Source: Shinella sumterensis
GTDB lineage: Bacteria > Pseudomonadota > Alphaproteobacteria > Rhizobiales > Rhizobiaceae
Assembly: GCF_004514425.2 (NCBI RefSeq)
Contig: NZ_MYFN02000001.1
Location: forward strand, 434,001 to 498,000
Reading direction: 5' to 3'
Length of the DNA stretch: 64,000 bases
The translations under genes were made by a program, and so were the position numbers. The notes under the pieces were generated by a model. It saw nothing but the letters and a program-made list of their open reading frames with translations, did no database searches and had not been told where the DNA came from. Position 1 is the first letter of the stretch. Each line of letters opens with the position of its first letter. Positions 32,922 through 42,183 of this stretch are shown here, one piece after another.

Positions 32922-33932
32922 ATGCGTACTTTTCTTGCAATGACTGCCATGGCGACGCTTCTCGCCGGTACGGTCGCCAACGCTGCTGATACGACGCTGA
33001 CGATATCGAGCTATGGCGGCGTCTACCAGGAGGCCCAGTCGAAATCCTATTTCCAGCCCCTCATGGCTGAGAATCCGGGTATCAAGATCGTAGAAGACAG
33101 CTCGTCGAGCAATGCCAAGCTCAAGGCAATGGTGGAAACGGGCAACGTCACGCTGGACCTCCTGGTGACCGATGACAGTTTCGGCCTCGACACCGACGCG
33201 CAGTGGCTGGAGCCCATCGACTACTCCGTGGTCGACAAGTCCAAGTTCATCGAAGGCGCTGCCGGCACGTATCGTGTGGCGGCCGATATCGAAGGGACCG
33301 TGCTTGCCTATAACGCCGAAGAATTCGGCGGCGAGGCGCCGAAGGGTTTTGTCGACTTCTTCAATACCGAGAAGTTTCCCGGTTCGCGCGCGGTCTGGAA
33401 ATATGCGGCGTCGGGCATTTTTGAAGCCGCTCTCATTGCCGATGGCGTGAAGCCTGAGGATCTTTACCCGATCGATGTCGAGCGTGCGCTCAAGAAGCTC
33501 GATACGATCAAGGAGGACCTCGTCTGGTGGGAAAGCGGTTCGCAGTCCGAGCAGCTTCTTTCCAGCGGCGAAGCGAGCATGGCGCTCGTCTGGGTCGGCC
33601 GTGCCGTCAACGTTGCCGAGAAGGGCATCAAGATCGACTGGACCAATTGGACGTCGCAGACCGGATACTGGGTCGTGCCCAAGGGCACGAAGAACAAGGA
33701 AGCGGCGATGAAGGCGATCAATTTCTTCACCGAGCCGGCCCAGCAGATCGCCTTCACGAAGTACATGCCCTATGGCCCGTCCAACAAGAACGCGCTGGCT
33801 TCTGTTGATGCCAAGTTCAAGGGCAGCCTGCCGACGGACCATCTCGACACGCGCGTCATGATGAATGCTGACTGGTGGGCCGAAAACGGCGCGAAGGTCG
33901 ACCTGCGCTTCCAGGAATGGCTTCTTCAGTAA
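32922..33932 (+). CDS. Periplasmic binding protein, PotD type
   Basis: A 336-residue binding protein with a Sec signal peptide (ending TVANAAD). Family features are LTISSYGGVYQEAQSKSYFQ, the VTLDLLVTDD region, and WWESGSQSEQLLSSGEASMA near the C-terminal half. It delivers the substrate to the PotB/C permeases encoded after a GAAA-loop hairpin. In this locus the ligand is expected to be the compound oxidised by the flavin enzymes downstream. Confidence 0.9.
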   Translation: MRTFLAMTAMATLLAGTVANAADTTLTISSYGGVYQEAQSKSYFQPLMAENPGIKIVEDSSSSNAKLKAMVETGNVTLDLLVTDDSFGLDTDAQWLEPIDYSVVDKSKFIEGAAGTYRVAADIEGTVLAYNAEEFGGEAPKGFVDFFNTEKFPGSRAVWKYAASGIFEAALIADGVKPEDLYPIDVERALKKLDTIKEDLVWWESGSQSEQLLSSGEASMALVWVGRAVNVAEKGIKIDWTNWTSQTGYWVVPKGTKNKEAAMKAINFFTEPAQQIAFTKYMPYGPSNKNALASVDAKFKGSLPTDHLDTRVMMNADWWAENGAKVDLRFQEWLLQ

Positions 33933-33945
33933 CGGATATGGCAGG

Positions 33946-33973
33946 GACCTGCCCGCGAAAGCGGGCGGGTCCA
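33946..33973 (+). promoter_or_regulatory. GAAA-tetraloop hairpin after binding-protein gene
   Basis: A 12-bp stem (one G-U pair) closed by a GAAA tetraloop, 33958-33961, sits 13 bases after the binding-protein stop and ahead of the permease gene. A GNRA-capped stem without T-run is a good 3'-end stabiliser for the upstream message. Confidence 0.65.
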
Positions 33974-34001
33974 AGGCACAACCTCGTATTTCGGGTTTAA
34001 G

Positions 34002-34892
34002 ATGAACGTTTCAGCTCAGGATGGCGGCGCGCCGGCATCAGCGCGTGCACCATGGTCGCTTCCTGTGCCATCAGCGTTCTGGCTGATTGCACCGGCGGTC
34101 CTGTTTCTCGCGCTCTTCTTCGTATTCCCCTTGCTGAAGCTCGTCGCGATCTCGCTGCCGGGCGGAAGCCTGGAATACTACGAGCAGATCTTCACGACCC
34201 CGGTCTTCCTGCGGGTGATCGGTGAGACTTTTCGGGTGTCGCTCATCGTGACGTTTGTCACCATCGCGGTGGCCTATCCCTATGCCTACGCCATGGCGCA
34301 CGGCGGACGCACGGTTCTCCTGCTCCTCACCGTGGCGTTGCTCATTCCGTTCTGGGTGAGCCTGCTGCTGCGCAGCTTCTCCTGGATCGTGCTGCTTCAG
34401 AACAGCGGTCTCATCAATGATTTCCTGATCGCTATGGGTCTGATCGAGAAGCCCGTTCGCCTGATACGCACACCCTTCGGCGTGATGATCGGTATGGTCC
34501 ACATTCTCCTGCCCTATGCCGTCCTGCCGCTCTATACCGTCATGAAGAAGATCGATCTGCGGCTGATGGAAGCCTCTTCCATCTGCGGCGCCAGCTGGCT
34601 CAAGGGGTTCATGCGGATCTATTTCCCGCTGTCTCTGCCGGGTGTGGCCGCATCCGCCATTCTCGCCTTCACACTTGCTTTGGGCTTCTATATCACGCCC
34701 GCACTTCTCGGCAGTCCGCGAGACATGATGATCGCGCAGATGATCGCCGGGCAATTCAACGAGCAGCTTAATTTTGGCCTCGGCGCCGCGCTCGCCGTTG
34801 TCCTCATGGTTCTAACAGCCGTTGCCTTCGGGCTGTTTGGCGCCGCGCGTGCTGCGCTCCAGTCGCGTGGCCGCGCGAAGGGCGGGGTGTGA
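34002..34892 (+). CDS. ABC transporter permease, PotB type
   Basis: A 296-residue permease with about six membrane segments, the first at residues 28-50. The coupling loop is EASSICGASWLKGFMRIYFP. It is followed by the second permease one base after its stop. Inner-membrane half of the polyamine-type importer. Confidence 0.93.
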   Translation: MNVSAQDGGAPASARAPWSLPVPSAFWLIAPAVLFLALFFVFPLLKLVAISLPGGSLEYYEQIFTTPVFLRVIGETFRVSLIVTFVTIAVAYPYAYAMAHGGRTVLLLLTVALLIPFWVSLLLRSFSWIVLLQNSGLINDFLIAMGLIEKPVRLIRTPFGVMIGMVHILLPYAVLPLYTVMKKIDLRLMEASSICGASWLKGFMRIYFPLSLPGVAASAILAFTLALGFYITPALLGSPRDMMIAQMIAGQFNEQLNFGLGAALAVVLMVLTAVAFGLFGAARAALQSRGRAKGGV

Positions 34893-34893
34893 C

Positions 34894-35673
34894 ATGGATC
34901 GTCTGAGACGCGCGCTCTTCTGGTTCATCGTCAGCCTCACGGCCTTGTTCCTGCTTTTGCCCACGCTGATCATCGTGCCGATGTCGTTCACGACGACCAC
35001 CACACTGGAGTTCCCCCCTGTTGGCTTCACGCTGGACTGGTATGGCAAGGTCATCGGCGCGGCCGACTGGCAGAGCGCGCTGATCAACAGCCTCGTCGTC
35101 GCGATTGCTGCGGCAGCGCTCGCGACTGTCGTCGGCACGGCGGCCGCCCTTGCACTGCACGCGCATCGCTTCCCGGGCAAGGCCGTCGTCATGGGACTGC
35201 TGCTTAGCCCGATGGTTACGCCGGTCATCGTGCTTGCCGTCGGCATGTATATGGTGTTTTCGGGATGGGGCCTCGTCGCCACGCGGCTCGGGCTCGTTCT
35301 CGCCCACACGGTGCTGGCGATCCCGTTTGTCGTCGTCTCCGTGCTGGCCAGCGCCGGCATGGTGAACCCCTCACTGGTGCCCGCCAGCCTTGGCCTTGGT
35401 GCGAGCCGCTGGTTCACCTTCAGGCGCGTCACACTGCCGCTCATCATGCCGGGGGTGCTTTCCGGCGCTGTGTTCGCGTTCATCACGTCGTGGGATGAGG
35501 TCGTCATTGCGCTTTTCCTTGCCGATGCACAGACCCGCACCGTACCGATCATGATCTGGAACCAGGTCCGCACCAATCTCGATCCGGCAACAGCCGCCGT
35601 CGCGGCCATTCTCATTCTTCTATCGGCGCTCGGCGTCTTCCTTTCATATAAATTCAGGGACGCGAGATCATGA
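34894..35673 (+). CDS. ABC transporter permease, PotC type
   Basis: A 259-residue permease with about six membrane segments and coupling loop PASLGLGASRWFTFRRVTLP. The ATG at 34894 follows the PotB-type stop directly; an upstream start at 34822 would read through PotB in another frame. Its stop overlaps the ATPase ATG by four bases. Confidence 0.93.
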   Translation: MDRLRRALFWFIVSLTALFLLLPTLIIVPMSFTTTTTLEFPPVGFTLDWYGKVIGAADWQSALINSLVVAIAAAALATVVGTAAALALHAHRFPGKAVVMGLLLSPMVTPVIVLAVGMYMVFSGWGLVATRLGLVLAHTVLAIPFVVVSVLASAGMVNPSLVPASLGLGASRWFTFRRVTLPLIMPGVLSGAVFAFITSWDEVVIALFLADAQTRTVPIMIWNQVRTNLDPATAAVAAILILLSALGVFLSYKFRDARS

Positions 35674-36776
35674 ACGCTGTTCTCCAGAACAACGCCGCAA
35701 CGGCAATGACGCTCGAAGGCGTTTCGAAACTGTACGGCCCCGTGAAGGCGCTCGACAACGTATCCTTCGAGCTCAGGAAGGGCGAGTTCCTGACGATGCT
35801 CGGCCCGTCGGGTTCCGGCAAAACGACATCGTTGCGCGCAATTGCGGGCTTCATCCAGCCGACGGCCGGTCGTCTTCTGATCGACGGGCGTGACATGACC
35901 GGCGTTCCGCCGCAGAAGCGCAATATCGGCATGATGTTCCAGGATTACGCGCTCTTCCCCCATATGACGGTGCTGGAGAACATCGGCTACCCTCTCGAAA
36001 CGCGCGGCATCAAGCGTGCGGAGCGCGAGAAGCGCAGCATGGAAATGCTGGAGATCGTCGGTCTGGCACATTGCGCGACGCGCTATCCGAAAGAAATGTC
36101 CGGTGGCCAGCAGCAGCGCGTGGCGCTTGCACGCGCCCTTGTCTTCAAGCCAGATATCGTGCTGCTGGACGAGCCGATGGCGGCCCTCGACAAGAAGCTA
36201 CGCGGGCAGATGCAGATCGAAATCATGCACATTACCCGGCAGGTCGGCGCGACCGTGGTCTCCGTCACGCATGACCAGGAAGAAGCCCTGGTCATGAGCG
36301 ACCGGATCGCCATCTTCAAGGATGGTCGCCTCGAGCAGATCGGCAGCCCGCACGAGCTCTATCAGCAGCCGCGTTCCGAGTTCGTGGCGGATTTCATCGG
36401 TGAGGCGAACCTCCTGCATGGCAAGACCCGCGTGATGCCGGACGGCGTGGTCGTCGAAGGCGATGGTTGGAATGTCAGCCTGCCGAAGGACGATCCGCAG
36501 GGGCAGGCCCTCACGGCGACGAACACAGCTTGCGTTGTCCTTCGTCCGGAGCGCATCCGCGCTGTCGCGGCCGGATCGCCGGGCGGCAATGCCGGCGAAG
36601 GTGTGATCGAAGACAAGATCTACCTGGGCGTTGAGTATCGACTGGTCGTGCGCATGAACGACGGGAGCAAGGTCAATATCCGTAGCCGTGACGTTGCGGC
36701 CATCGCCGGCATGAAGGCGGGAGACAGGATCGGCATGGCCTGGGCCCCCGACGATATCGTGATCATCGGTGCATGA
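35670..36776 (+). CDS. ABC transporter ATP-binding protein, PotA type
   Basis: A 368-residue ATPase. Walker A GPSGSGKTT, signature MSGGQQQRVALARAL, Walker B VLLDEPMAALD and SVTHDQEEALVMSD switch are intact, with a C-terminal TOBE-like regulatory part that starts near FIGEANLLHGK. Translationally coupled to the permease upstream and to the flavin-subunit gene downstream (both by ATGA), tying transport and oxidation into one unit. Confidence 0.95.
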   Translation: MNAVLQNNAATAMTLEGVSKLYGPVKALDNVSFELRKGEFLTMLGPSGSGKTTSLRAIAGFIQPTAGRLLIDGRDMTGVPPQKRNIGMMFQDYALFPHMTVLENIGYPLETRGIKRAEREKRSMEMLEIVGLAHCATRYPKEMSGGQQQRVALARALVFKPDIVLLDEPMAALDKKLRGQMQIEIMHITRQVGATVVSVTHDQEEALVMSDRIAIFKDGRLEQIGSPHELYQQPRSEFVADFIGEANLLHGKTRVMPDGVVVEGDGWNVSLPKDDPQGQALTATNTACVVLRPERIRAVAAGSPGGNAGEGVIEDKIYLGVEYRLVVRMNDGSKVNIRSRDVAAIAGMKAGDRIGMAWAPDDIVIIGA

Positions 36777-38263
36777 AGAGACGGACAGGCAAAGAGATGG
36801 ATCGAGACAGCCGTCACCCTGCGGTGACCTTTTTCTGGAACGGCGCGTCCGTCATCGGGCAGCGCGGGGATACTGTTGCGGCCGCGCTGTGGCGAGCGGG
36901 CATTACCACGCTCGCCCGCTCGCGGAAGGTCCATCGCCCGCTAGGCTTTAGCGGCTCCTACCCGACCGGTGTGCTGGCGCGCGTCAACGGCCGACCGAAT
37001 GTGCGCCTCGATCAGCTATCCGTCGAGACAGGGCTTGTCGTCGAAATGCAGAACACGTGGCCGTCGCCGCGTTTCGATGTTCTTCGTCTGGCGCAGGCCT
37101 TGCCGGCCAAACTCGTCTACGGCGGGTTCGAGCATGGCGCGTGGATGCCGAAGAGTGGTCTGGCCTATCGCCTTGCGGAAAGGGCGATGGCAAACCTTGC
37201 CGGTGTCGCACGCCCTGCGGACGTCGCCACTGTGCCGGCAGTCGTCCCCGGTGAACGTTTGGAGGTGGACTGCCTTGTCGTAGGTGGCGGTCCCGCCGGG
37301 ATTGCCGAAGCCAACAGGCGCGTCGCGCTTGGTCAGACGGTGGCGCTCGTTACCCGCGGCGAGAGCCTTGCCCGGTTCGCCACATCCATGGGAGCGGCCA
37401 TAGAGGAACTGAACTCCGATGTGCGTCTCTTTTCCGGGATGGAACTCTTCGGCGCCTATCGCGACGGCGCTCTTATGGTCGCGGCATCGCATGACCACCG
37501 TCGCGGCGCCGTCGCCTTCCTTCCGAAGGAGACGGTACTTGCAACAGGACGCCGTTCGATCCCGCCGTTAGTAAGGGGCAGCCAGCTGCCGGGTGTGTTC
37601 GATGCTCACTCCGCACTGCAACTGGCTGCCGTTCACCGCGTCAAGCCGGGTAAGCGTGTCGCGGTCGTTGGCACGGGAGCGGAGATAGACGTAGCAGAAA
37701 AGCTGATCGCGCTTGGTGTCGATGTGGTCCACCGCGGCCCGGTCTCAGACCTCATCGAAATTTCGGGGCGCCGCCGCGTAACGGGGGTCCGCGCCGATGC
37801 GCACATCCGGTGCGATGCGGTCGTGCACGCCGGGCCCTGGCGGGCCGATCCGAGTCTCGGTTTCCAGACCGCCGGCGAGGGCCTTTTCCAGGTGCAGGTC
37901 CGCCCTCTGCCGCACTCAGTTTCCATCGCAGGCGCCGCCGCGCGGGGCGATGAGCGCATCCACGCGTCACGGCATGTGCATCCAGACACGTTGATCTGCC
38001 CGTGCATGGACGTGACGGCCGGCGAGCTCTACAGCCATATCGACGCCGGTGAGACGGATCCGGAGGTCCTCAAGCGGTTGACCTCGTGCGGCATGGGAAC
38101 CTGCCAGGGTTTCCCCTGCTGGGACAACATGCTTGCTTTGCTCGCGGCTCGGGTGGGTGCAGAACCCGAAGTATTTGCCCGTCCGACCCACCGGCCACCG
38201 CGCCGTTCGATCACCGTCGCGCAGGCCGCGGGCCTTGCCTCATTGGTGGAGCCTGACAGATGA
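36773..38263 (+). CDS. SoxA/OoxA/HcnB-like oxidoreductase alpha subunit
   Basis: A 496-residue flavoprotein subunit. Residues about 15-110 form a ferredoxin-like N-terminal domain without any cysteine, as in the alpha subunit of sarcosine oxidase. A nucleotide-binding Rossmann domain follows (LVVGGGPAGIAEANRR). Near the C-terminus a BFD-like [2Fe-2S] module has CPCMD and SCGMGTCQGFPC. The GcvT-like folate domain of SoxA is absent, so it resembles opine oxidase OoxA or an HcnA-HcnB fusion. It pairs with the 38260 gene (ATGA overlap). The ATG at 36773 overlaps the ATPase stop; ATG at 36797 is an alternative. Confidence 0.82.
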   Translation: MKRRTGKEMDRDSRHPAVTFFWNGASVIGQRGDTVAAALWRAGITTLARSRKVHRPLGFSGSYPTGVLARVNGRPNVRLDQLSVETGLVVEMQNTWPSPRFDVLRLAQALPAKLVYGGFEHGAWMPKSGLAYRLAERAMANLAGVARPADVATVPAVVPGERLEVDCLVVGGGPAGIAEANRRVALGQTVALVTRGESLARFATSMGAAIEELNSDVRLFSGMELFGAYRDGALMVAASHDHRRGAVAFLPKETVLATGRRSIPPLVRGSQLPGVFDAHSALQLAAVHRVKPGKRVAVVGTGAEIDVAEKLIALGVDVVHRGPVSDLIEISGRRRVTGVRADAHIRCDAVVHAGPWRADPSLGFQTAGEGLFQVQVRPLPHSVSIAGAAARGDERIHASRHVHPDTLICPCMDVTAGELYSHIDAGETDPEVLKRLTSCGMGTCQGFPCWDNMLALLAARVGAEPEVFARPTHRPPRRSITVAQAAGLASLVEPDR

Positions 38264-39417
38264 ACACGTTGCCGCTTCCCAAACGGGCATCCGTCGTCAT
38301 CATCGGCGGCGGCGTTCAGGGCCTTTCCGTTGCTTTCAACCTCGTCGAGCAGGGCCAGAAGGACATCCTGGTGCTTGACGCCGGCTATTGGCAGGGCGGG
38401 GCTTCCGGCCGCAACGGCACGCTCATCCGCCCCGGCTTCGCATCCGTGGCGTGGACGGAGCTTTTCGTTCTGACGGTCAATGAATGGCGCAGCTGGTCGA
38501 GGCGGCTGGGCGAAAACGTCATGTTCACGCAGCGCGGTTACTCGGTGGTTTCAGAAATGGAAAAGAGTGAGGCCATGTTGCGCGAAGGGTTGAAGGTGCA
38601 GCAGAGCCTTGGCGTCAACAGCTGGATGTTGTCGCGCCGCGAGATCGATGACCTGCTTCCCGCAATCAACAAATCCCGCGTGCAGGCAGTACAACATCAG
38701 CCGGATGGCGGCGTGGCACCTCACCACGCGGTGATGAAGGGCTTGTTGGCCTTCTGCCAGCGCAACGGCGTGGACGTTCGTTACCGCACCGCAATTTCCG
38801 GTCTGGAGCGTACGGGCTCACGCGTCAGCGCGGTGCTCGTCGGTGATCACCGGATCGAGGCCGATTGCGTGGTCTCTTGTGCCGGCCCGAACAACCCCGA
38901 TATCGCGGCAATGGCTGAGGTTCCCCTGAACGGCTTCGGCATGCGCATTGAAGCGATGGCGCTCGAACCGACACGTCCGCTCATCAAGCCTGCGATCGCC
39001 CTGATCGATAGCCTTGCCTATTTCCACCAGACCTCGCGCGGTGAGGTGGTGGGCGGTACGGAGGTGCCGGAGAGGCCGCGTATGTCGTTGAAGGTGGACC
39101 TGCCCGTGATGGCCAACATGGCGAAGGTCTATCTGGAGATGTTTCCCCAGCTTGGCGAGGTGCGCATCCTGCGCCACTGGGCGGGGCAGTTCCATGCTTC
39201 GACGGACTATGCGCCGCTCATGGGCGAGCATCCTGATCTCAAGGATCTCTGGTTTTCGGCCGGGTGGTCCTACGGGTTTGCCGGCGCGCCTGCGGCCGGC
39301 CGGCTGCTGGCGGAAGCCATTGCCAAGGGCCGCATCGATCACCGCATGAAACCGTTCGCGCTCGACCGGTTCGAGACGACGGGGCCGATCATCGAAGGCG
39401 GCATCGTCCTTGCGTGA
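38260..39417 (+). CDS. SoxB/OoxB/HcnC-like FAD-dependent oxidoreductase beta subunit
   Basis: A 385-residue DAO-fold flavoprotein. SVVIIGGGVQGLSVAFNLVE is the FAD Rossmann motif near residue 12, GGASGRNGTLIRPGF follows, and WSYGFAGAPAAGRLLAEAI closes the FAD site. In sarcosine oxidase, opine oxidase and HCN synthase this subunit carries the substrate-oxidising FAD and passes electrons to the alpha subunit. Overlap of four bases with the alpha gene supports a heteromeric complex. Confidence 0.88.
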   Translation: MNTLPLPKRASVVIIGGGVQGLSVAFNLVEQGQKDILVLDAGYWQGGASGRNGTLIRPGFASVAWTELFVLTVNEWRSWSRRLGENVMFTQRGYSVVSEMEKSEAMLREGLKVQQSLGVNSWMLSRREIDDLLPAINKSRVQAVQHQPDGGVAPHHAVMKGLLAFCQRNGVDVRYRTAISGLERTGSRVSAVLVGDHRIEADCVVSCAGPNNPDIAAMAEVPLNGFGMRIEAMALEPTRPLIKPAIALIDSLAYFHQTSRGEVVGGTEVPERPRMSLKVDLPVMANMAKVYLEMFPQLGEVRILRHWAGQFHASTDYAPLMGEHPDLKDLWFSAGWSYGFAGAPAAGRLLAEAIAKGRIDHRMKPFALDRFETTGPIIEGGIVLA

Positions 39418-39461
39418 GATGCCGCAAAACGCGTTGAAACAATAACAGGAAGGACAGCTCG

Positions 39462-40889
39462 ATGAGCCATCACGAACAATTCTACATCAATGGCGAATGG
39501 GTATCGCCGGTTTCGCCGAAGACGCTCGATGTCATCAATCCGGCAACCGAAGAGGCCTTCACCCGCATCTCTGTCGGTTCCGCCGCCGATGTGGACAAGG
39601 CTGTCGCCGCCGCAAAGACAGCCTTCGAGACCTTTTCGCGGACGACGCCCGCCGAACGGCTTGCCCTTCTGAAGCGCGTCCACGAGGTCTATCTCGAGCG
39701 CTTTGAGGATATCGCACGGGCCGTATCGGCTGAAATGGGCGCGCCGTTGGCCTTCGCAAGGGATGCGCAGGCCTGGGCAGGCCGCGGACATCTCGAATCC
39801 ACCATCAAGGCCTTCGAGACCTACGAATTCAGCGAAAAGCGCGGCACGACGACGGTCGTCAAGGAGCCGATCGGTGTATGCGCGCTGATCACGCCTTGGA
39901 ACTGGCCGCTCAATCAGATCGTCTGCAAGGTTGCTCCGGCCATTGCGGCAGGGTGCACCGTTGTCCTGAAACCCTCGGAGATCGCGCCGATCTCCGGCAT
40001 CATCTTCGCCGAGATCATGCATGAGGCGGGCGTGCCGAAGGGCGTGTTCAATCTGGTGAACGGCACGGGCCCGGATGTCGGCCAGGTCATGGCCTCCCAT
40101 CCCGATGTCGACATGGTCTCCTTCACCGGTTCGACCAGAGCCGGCATCATCGTCGCGAAGGCAGCGGCCGATACGGTGAAGCGTGTGGCCCAGGAACTGG
40201 GCGGCAAGTCGGCAAACATCATCCTGCCCGACGCGGATTTCGAAATGGCCGTCACCAAGGGCGTGCGCGGCTGCTTCAGCAATACCGGACAGTCCTGCGA
40301 TGCGCCGACCCGCATGCTCGTCCCGCGCGATCGCCATGACGAGGCGCTCGCGATCGCCAAGGTGGCGGCGGAAGAATTCCGCACCGGCGACCCGAATTCG
40401 GAGGATACGAATCTCGGCCCCGTCGTAAGCGACGTGCAGTTCAGCAAGATCCAGGGCCTGATCGAGAAAGGCATCGAAGAGGGTGCGACCCTTGTGACCG
40501 GCGGTCTCGGCCGCCCCGACGGTCTCAATCGCGGCTACTATGTCCGGCCGACGATTTTCGGCAATGTCACACCCGATATGACCATCGCGCGCGAGGAAAT
40601 CTTCGGACCGGTTCTCTCCATCATCTCCTACGAGGATGAGGACGACGCAATCCGCATCGCAAACGATACCGTCTACGGTCTCGCTGCCTATGTCCAGTCG
40701 ACCGATATCGAACGCGCCCGCCGGGTGGCATCGCGCATGCGCGCCGGTTCGGTCTATCTCAACTATCCGGCATGGGACACGATGGCCTCGTTCGGTGGCT
40801 ACAAGCAATCCGGAAACGGTCGCGAATATGCCGATTTCGGCATCCACGATTTCCTGGAGATCAAGAGCATCGTCGGCTTCGGCGATTGA
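39462..40889 (+). CDS. NAD(P)-dependent aldehyde dehydrogenase
   Basis: A 475-residue ALDH. PWNWPLNQI begins the cofactor domain, FTGSTRAGIIVA marks the NAD loop, ELGGKSANI holds the general-base Glu, and NTGQSCDAPTR contains the catalytic Cys. EEIFGPVLSII and SGNGREYADFG are typical of betaine-aldehyde-like ALDHs. It would oxidise the aldehyde released by amine oxidation to an acid. A strong palindromic hairpin follows eight bases after its stop. Confidence 0.95.
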   Translation: MSHHEQFYINGEWVSPVSPKTLDVINPATEEAFTRISVGSAADVDKAVAAAKTAFETFSRTTPAERLALLKRVHEVYLERFEDIARAVSAEMGAPLAFARDAQAWAGRGHLESTIKAFETYEFSEKRGTTTVVKEPIGVCALITPWNWPLNQIVCKVAPAIAAGCTVVLKPSEIAPISGIIFAEIMHEAGVPKGVFNLVNGTGPDVGQVMASHPDVDMVSFTGSTRAGIIVAKAAADTVKRVAQELGGKSANIILPDADFEMAVTKGVRGCFSNTGQSCDAPTRMLVPRDRHDEALAIAKVAAEEFRTGDPNSEDTNLGPVVSDVQFSKIQGLIEKGIEEGATLVTGGLGRPDGLNRGYYVRPTIFGNVTPDMTIAREEIFGPVLSIISYEDEDDAIRIANDTVYGLAAYVQSTDIERARRVASRMRAGSVYLNYPAWDTMASFGGYKQSGNGREYADFGIHDFLEIKSIVGFGD

Positions 40890-40896
40890 TACTCGA

Positions 40897-40922
40897 GGAG
40901 GCACGGGACGTCCCGTGCCTCC
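40897..40922. terminator. Perfect 26-bp palindromic hairpin after aldehyde dehydrogenase
   Basis: A 26-bp perfect palindrome (GGAGGCACGGGAC and its complement), folding with a small loop, immediately after the dehydrogenase gene. Downstream sequence is only moderately T-rich. The following 249 bases to the methyltransferase gene hold no recognisable gene. Confidence 0.55.
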
Positions 40923-41171
40923 GTTACGTCTTTGATTCGCAGTGACGATAAAAGGTCCTTTGCGATCCGAGACGCTCCGCTCTCTTCGGAAAAAGCCGTA
41001 ACATCGAGGCTAGCGGCGGCTTGCCTTCGAGCACATCGTCGCGATTTGCCATATCCATCCCGGCTTACTAAAACGGCCGGTACCGTCGGCTTTCATGGAT
41101 ATGTTCGCTGCGGCCAACTACATCGAGGTCACGCCGACCTGCATCGCTGATGCCGGACCTAGGAGAAAAAC

Positions 41172-42077
41172 ATGCCATCAATCACGATCCTCGACGGCGG
41201 CATGAGCCGTGAACTGGTGCGTCTCGGCGCGACGCTCCGGCAACCCGAATGGTCGGCGCTGGCTCTTATGGAAAGCCCTGATATCGTTCGGCGCGTGCAT
41301 GAGGAGTTCATCGCGGCGGGCGCCGATGTGATTACGACCAACAGTTATGCGCTGGTACCATTTCATATCGGCGAGACCCGTTTTCGCGAGGATGGCAGGC
41401 GCCTGATCGCTCTTGCGGGACAGTTGGCGCGTGAGGCGGCGGATGCCGCCGGTGACGGCCGGGTCCGCGTCGCCGGCTCGCTGCCGCCGATCTTCGGCTC
41501 CTATGAACCGCAACTGTTCCGACCGGACCGTGTGCACGACTACCTCTCCGTTCTCGTAGAGGAACTGGATGCTTCGGTCGACGTGTTTCTGGGAGAAACA
41601 CTCAGCTTGATTGCAGAGGCCGAAGCGGTCCAGCAGGCCGTCGCTCCGACTGGAAAGCCGTTCTGGATTTCTTTCACGCTGCAGGACGACCCCGGGGCCG
41701 AGGCGCGGCCGCCCGTCTTGCGCTCGGGTGAAAGTGTCGAAGAGGCAGCGCGCTGGATAGCCGGCTCGAATGCCGCTGCGCTCTTGTTCAATTGCAGCCG
41801 TCCAGAAGTGATGCGAAACGCCATCGCCGTGGCAAGCAGGGTCCTAGCGGAAGACGGCCGGACCGTTCCGCTCGGCGTTTATGCCAACGCCTTCACGACG
41901 GACGACGAGGGGGCAGCGAACGAAACGCTCCATGCCATTCGTGACGATCTTTCGGATGATCGCTATTCAAGCTTCGCCTGTGACTGGGTGGAAAGCGGTG
42001 CGACGATGATCGGCGGCTGCTGCGGTGTCGGCGCCGCGCATATCCATCGCGTGAAGCAGCGTTTATCGGCGGATTGA
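41172..42077 (+). CDS. Homocysteine S-methyltransferase family protein
   Basis: A 301-residue zinc methyltransferase barrel (MmuM/BHMT/MetH N-terminal family). LDGGMSRELVRLG opens strand 1, TNSYALVP follows, Cys208 in LFNCS and Cys283-Cys284 in GGCCGVG are the zinc ligands that activate homocysteine thiolate. Methyl donor could be S-methylmethionine or a betaine-type compound. It follows the amine-oxidation block with its own GGAG ribosome binding site. A link to removal of methyl groups from the catabolised compound is inference. Confidence 0.87.
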   Translation: MPSITILDGGMSRELVRLGATLRQPEWSALALMESPDIVRRVHEEFIAAGADVITTNSYALVPFHIGETRFREDGRRLIALAGQLAREAADAAGDGRVRVAGSLPPIFGSYEPQLFRPDRVHDYLSVLVEELDASVDVFLGETLSLIAEAEAVQQAVAPTGKPFWISFTLQDDPGAEARPPVLRSGESVEEAARWIAGSNAAALLFNCSRPEVMRNAIAVASRVLAEDGRTVPLGVYANAFTTDDEGAANETLHAIRDDLSDDRYSSFACDWVESGATMIGGCCGVGAAHIHRVKQRLSAD

Positions 42078-42183
42078 GAAGCCGAACCGCGCCCGTCTCC
42101 TATTGCTTCACGGTCGTCGCCGGCGGTCACCCGACGCCAGCGATGGCCAGACCAGATTCCGCTCGATCCAGGTTGGAGATATT

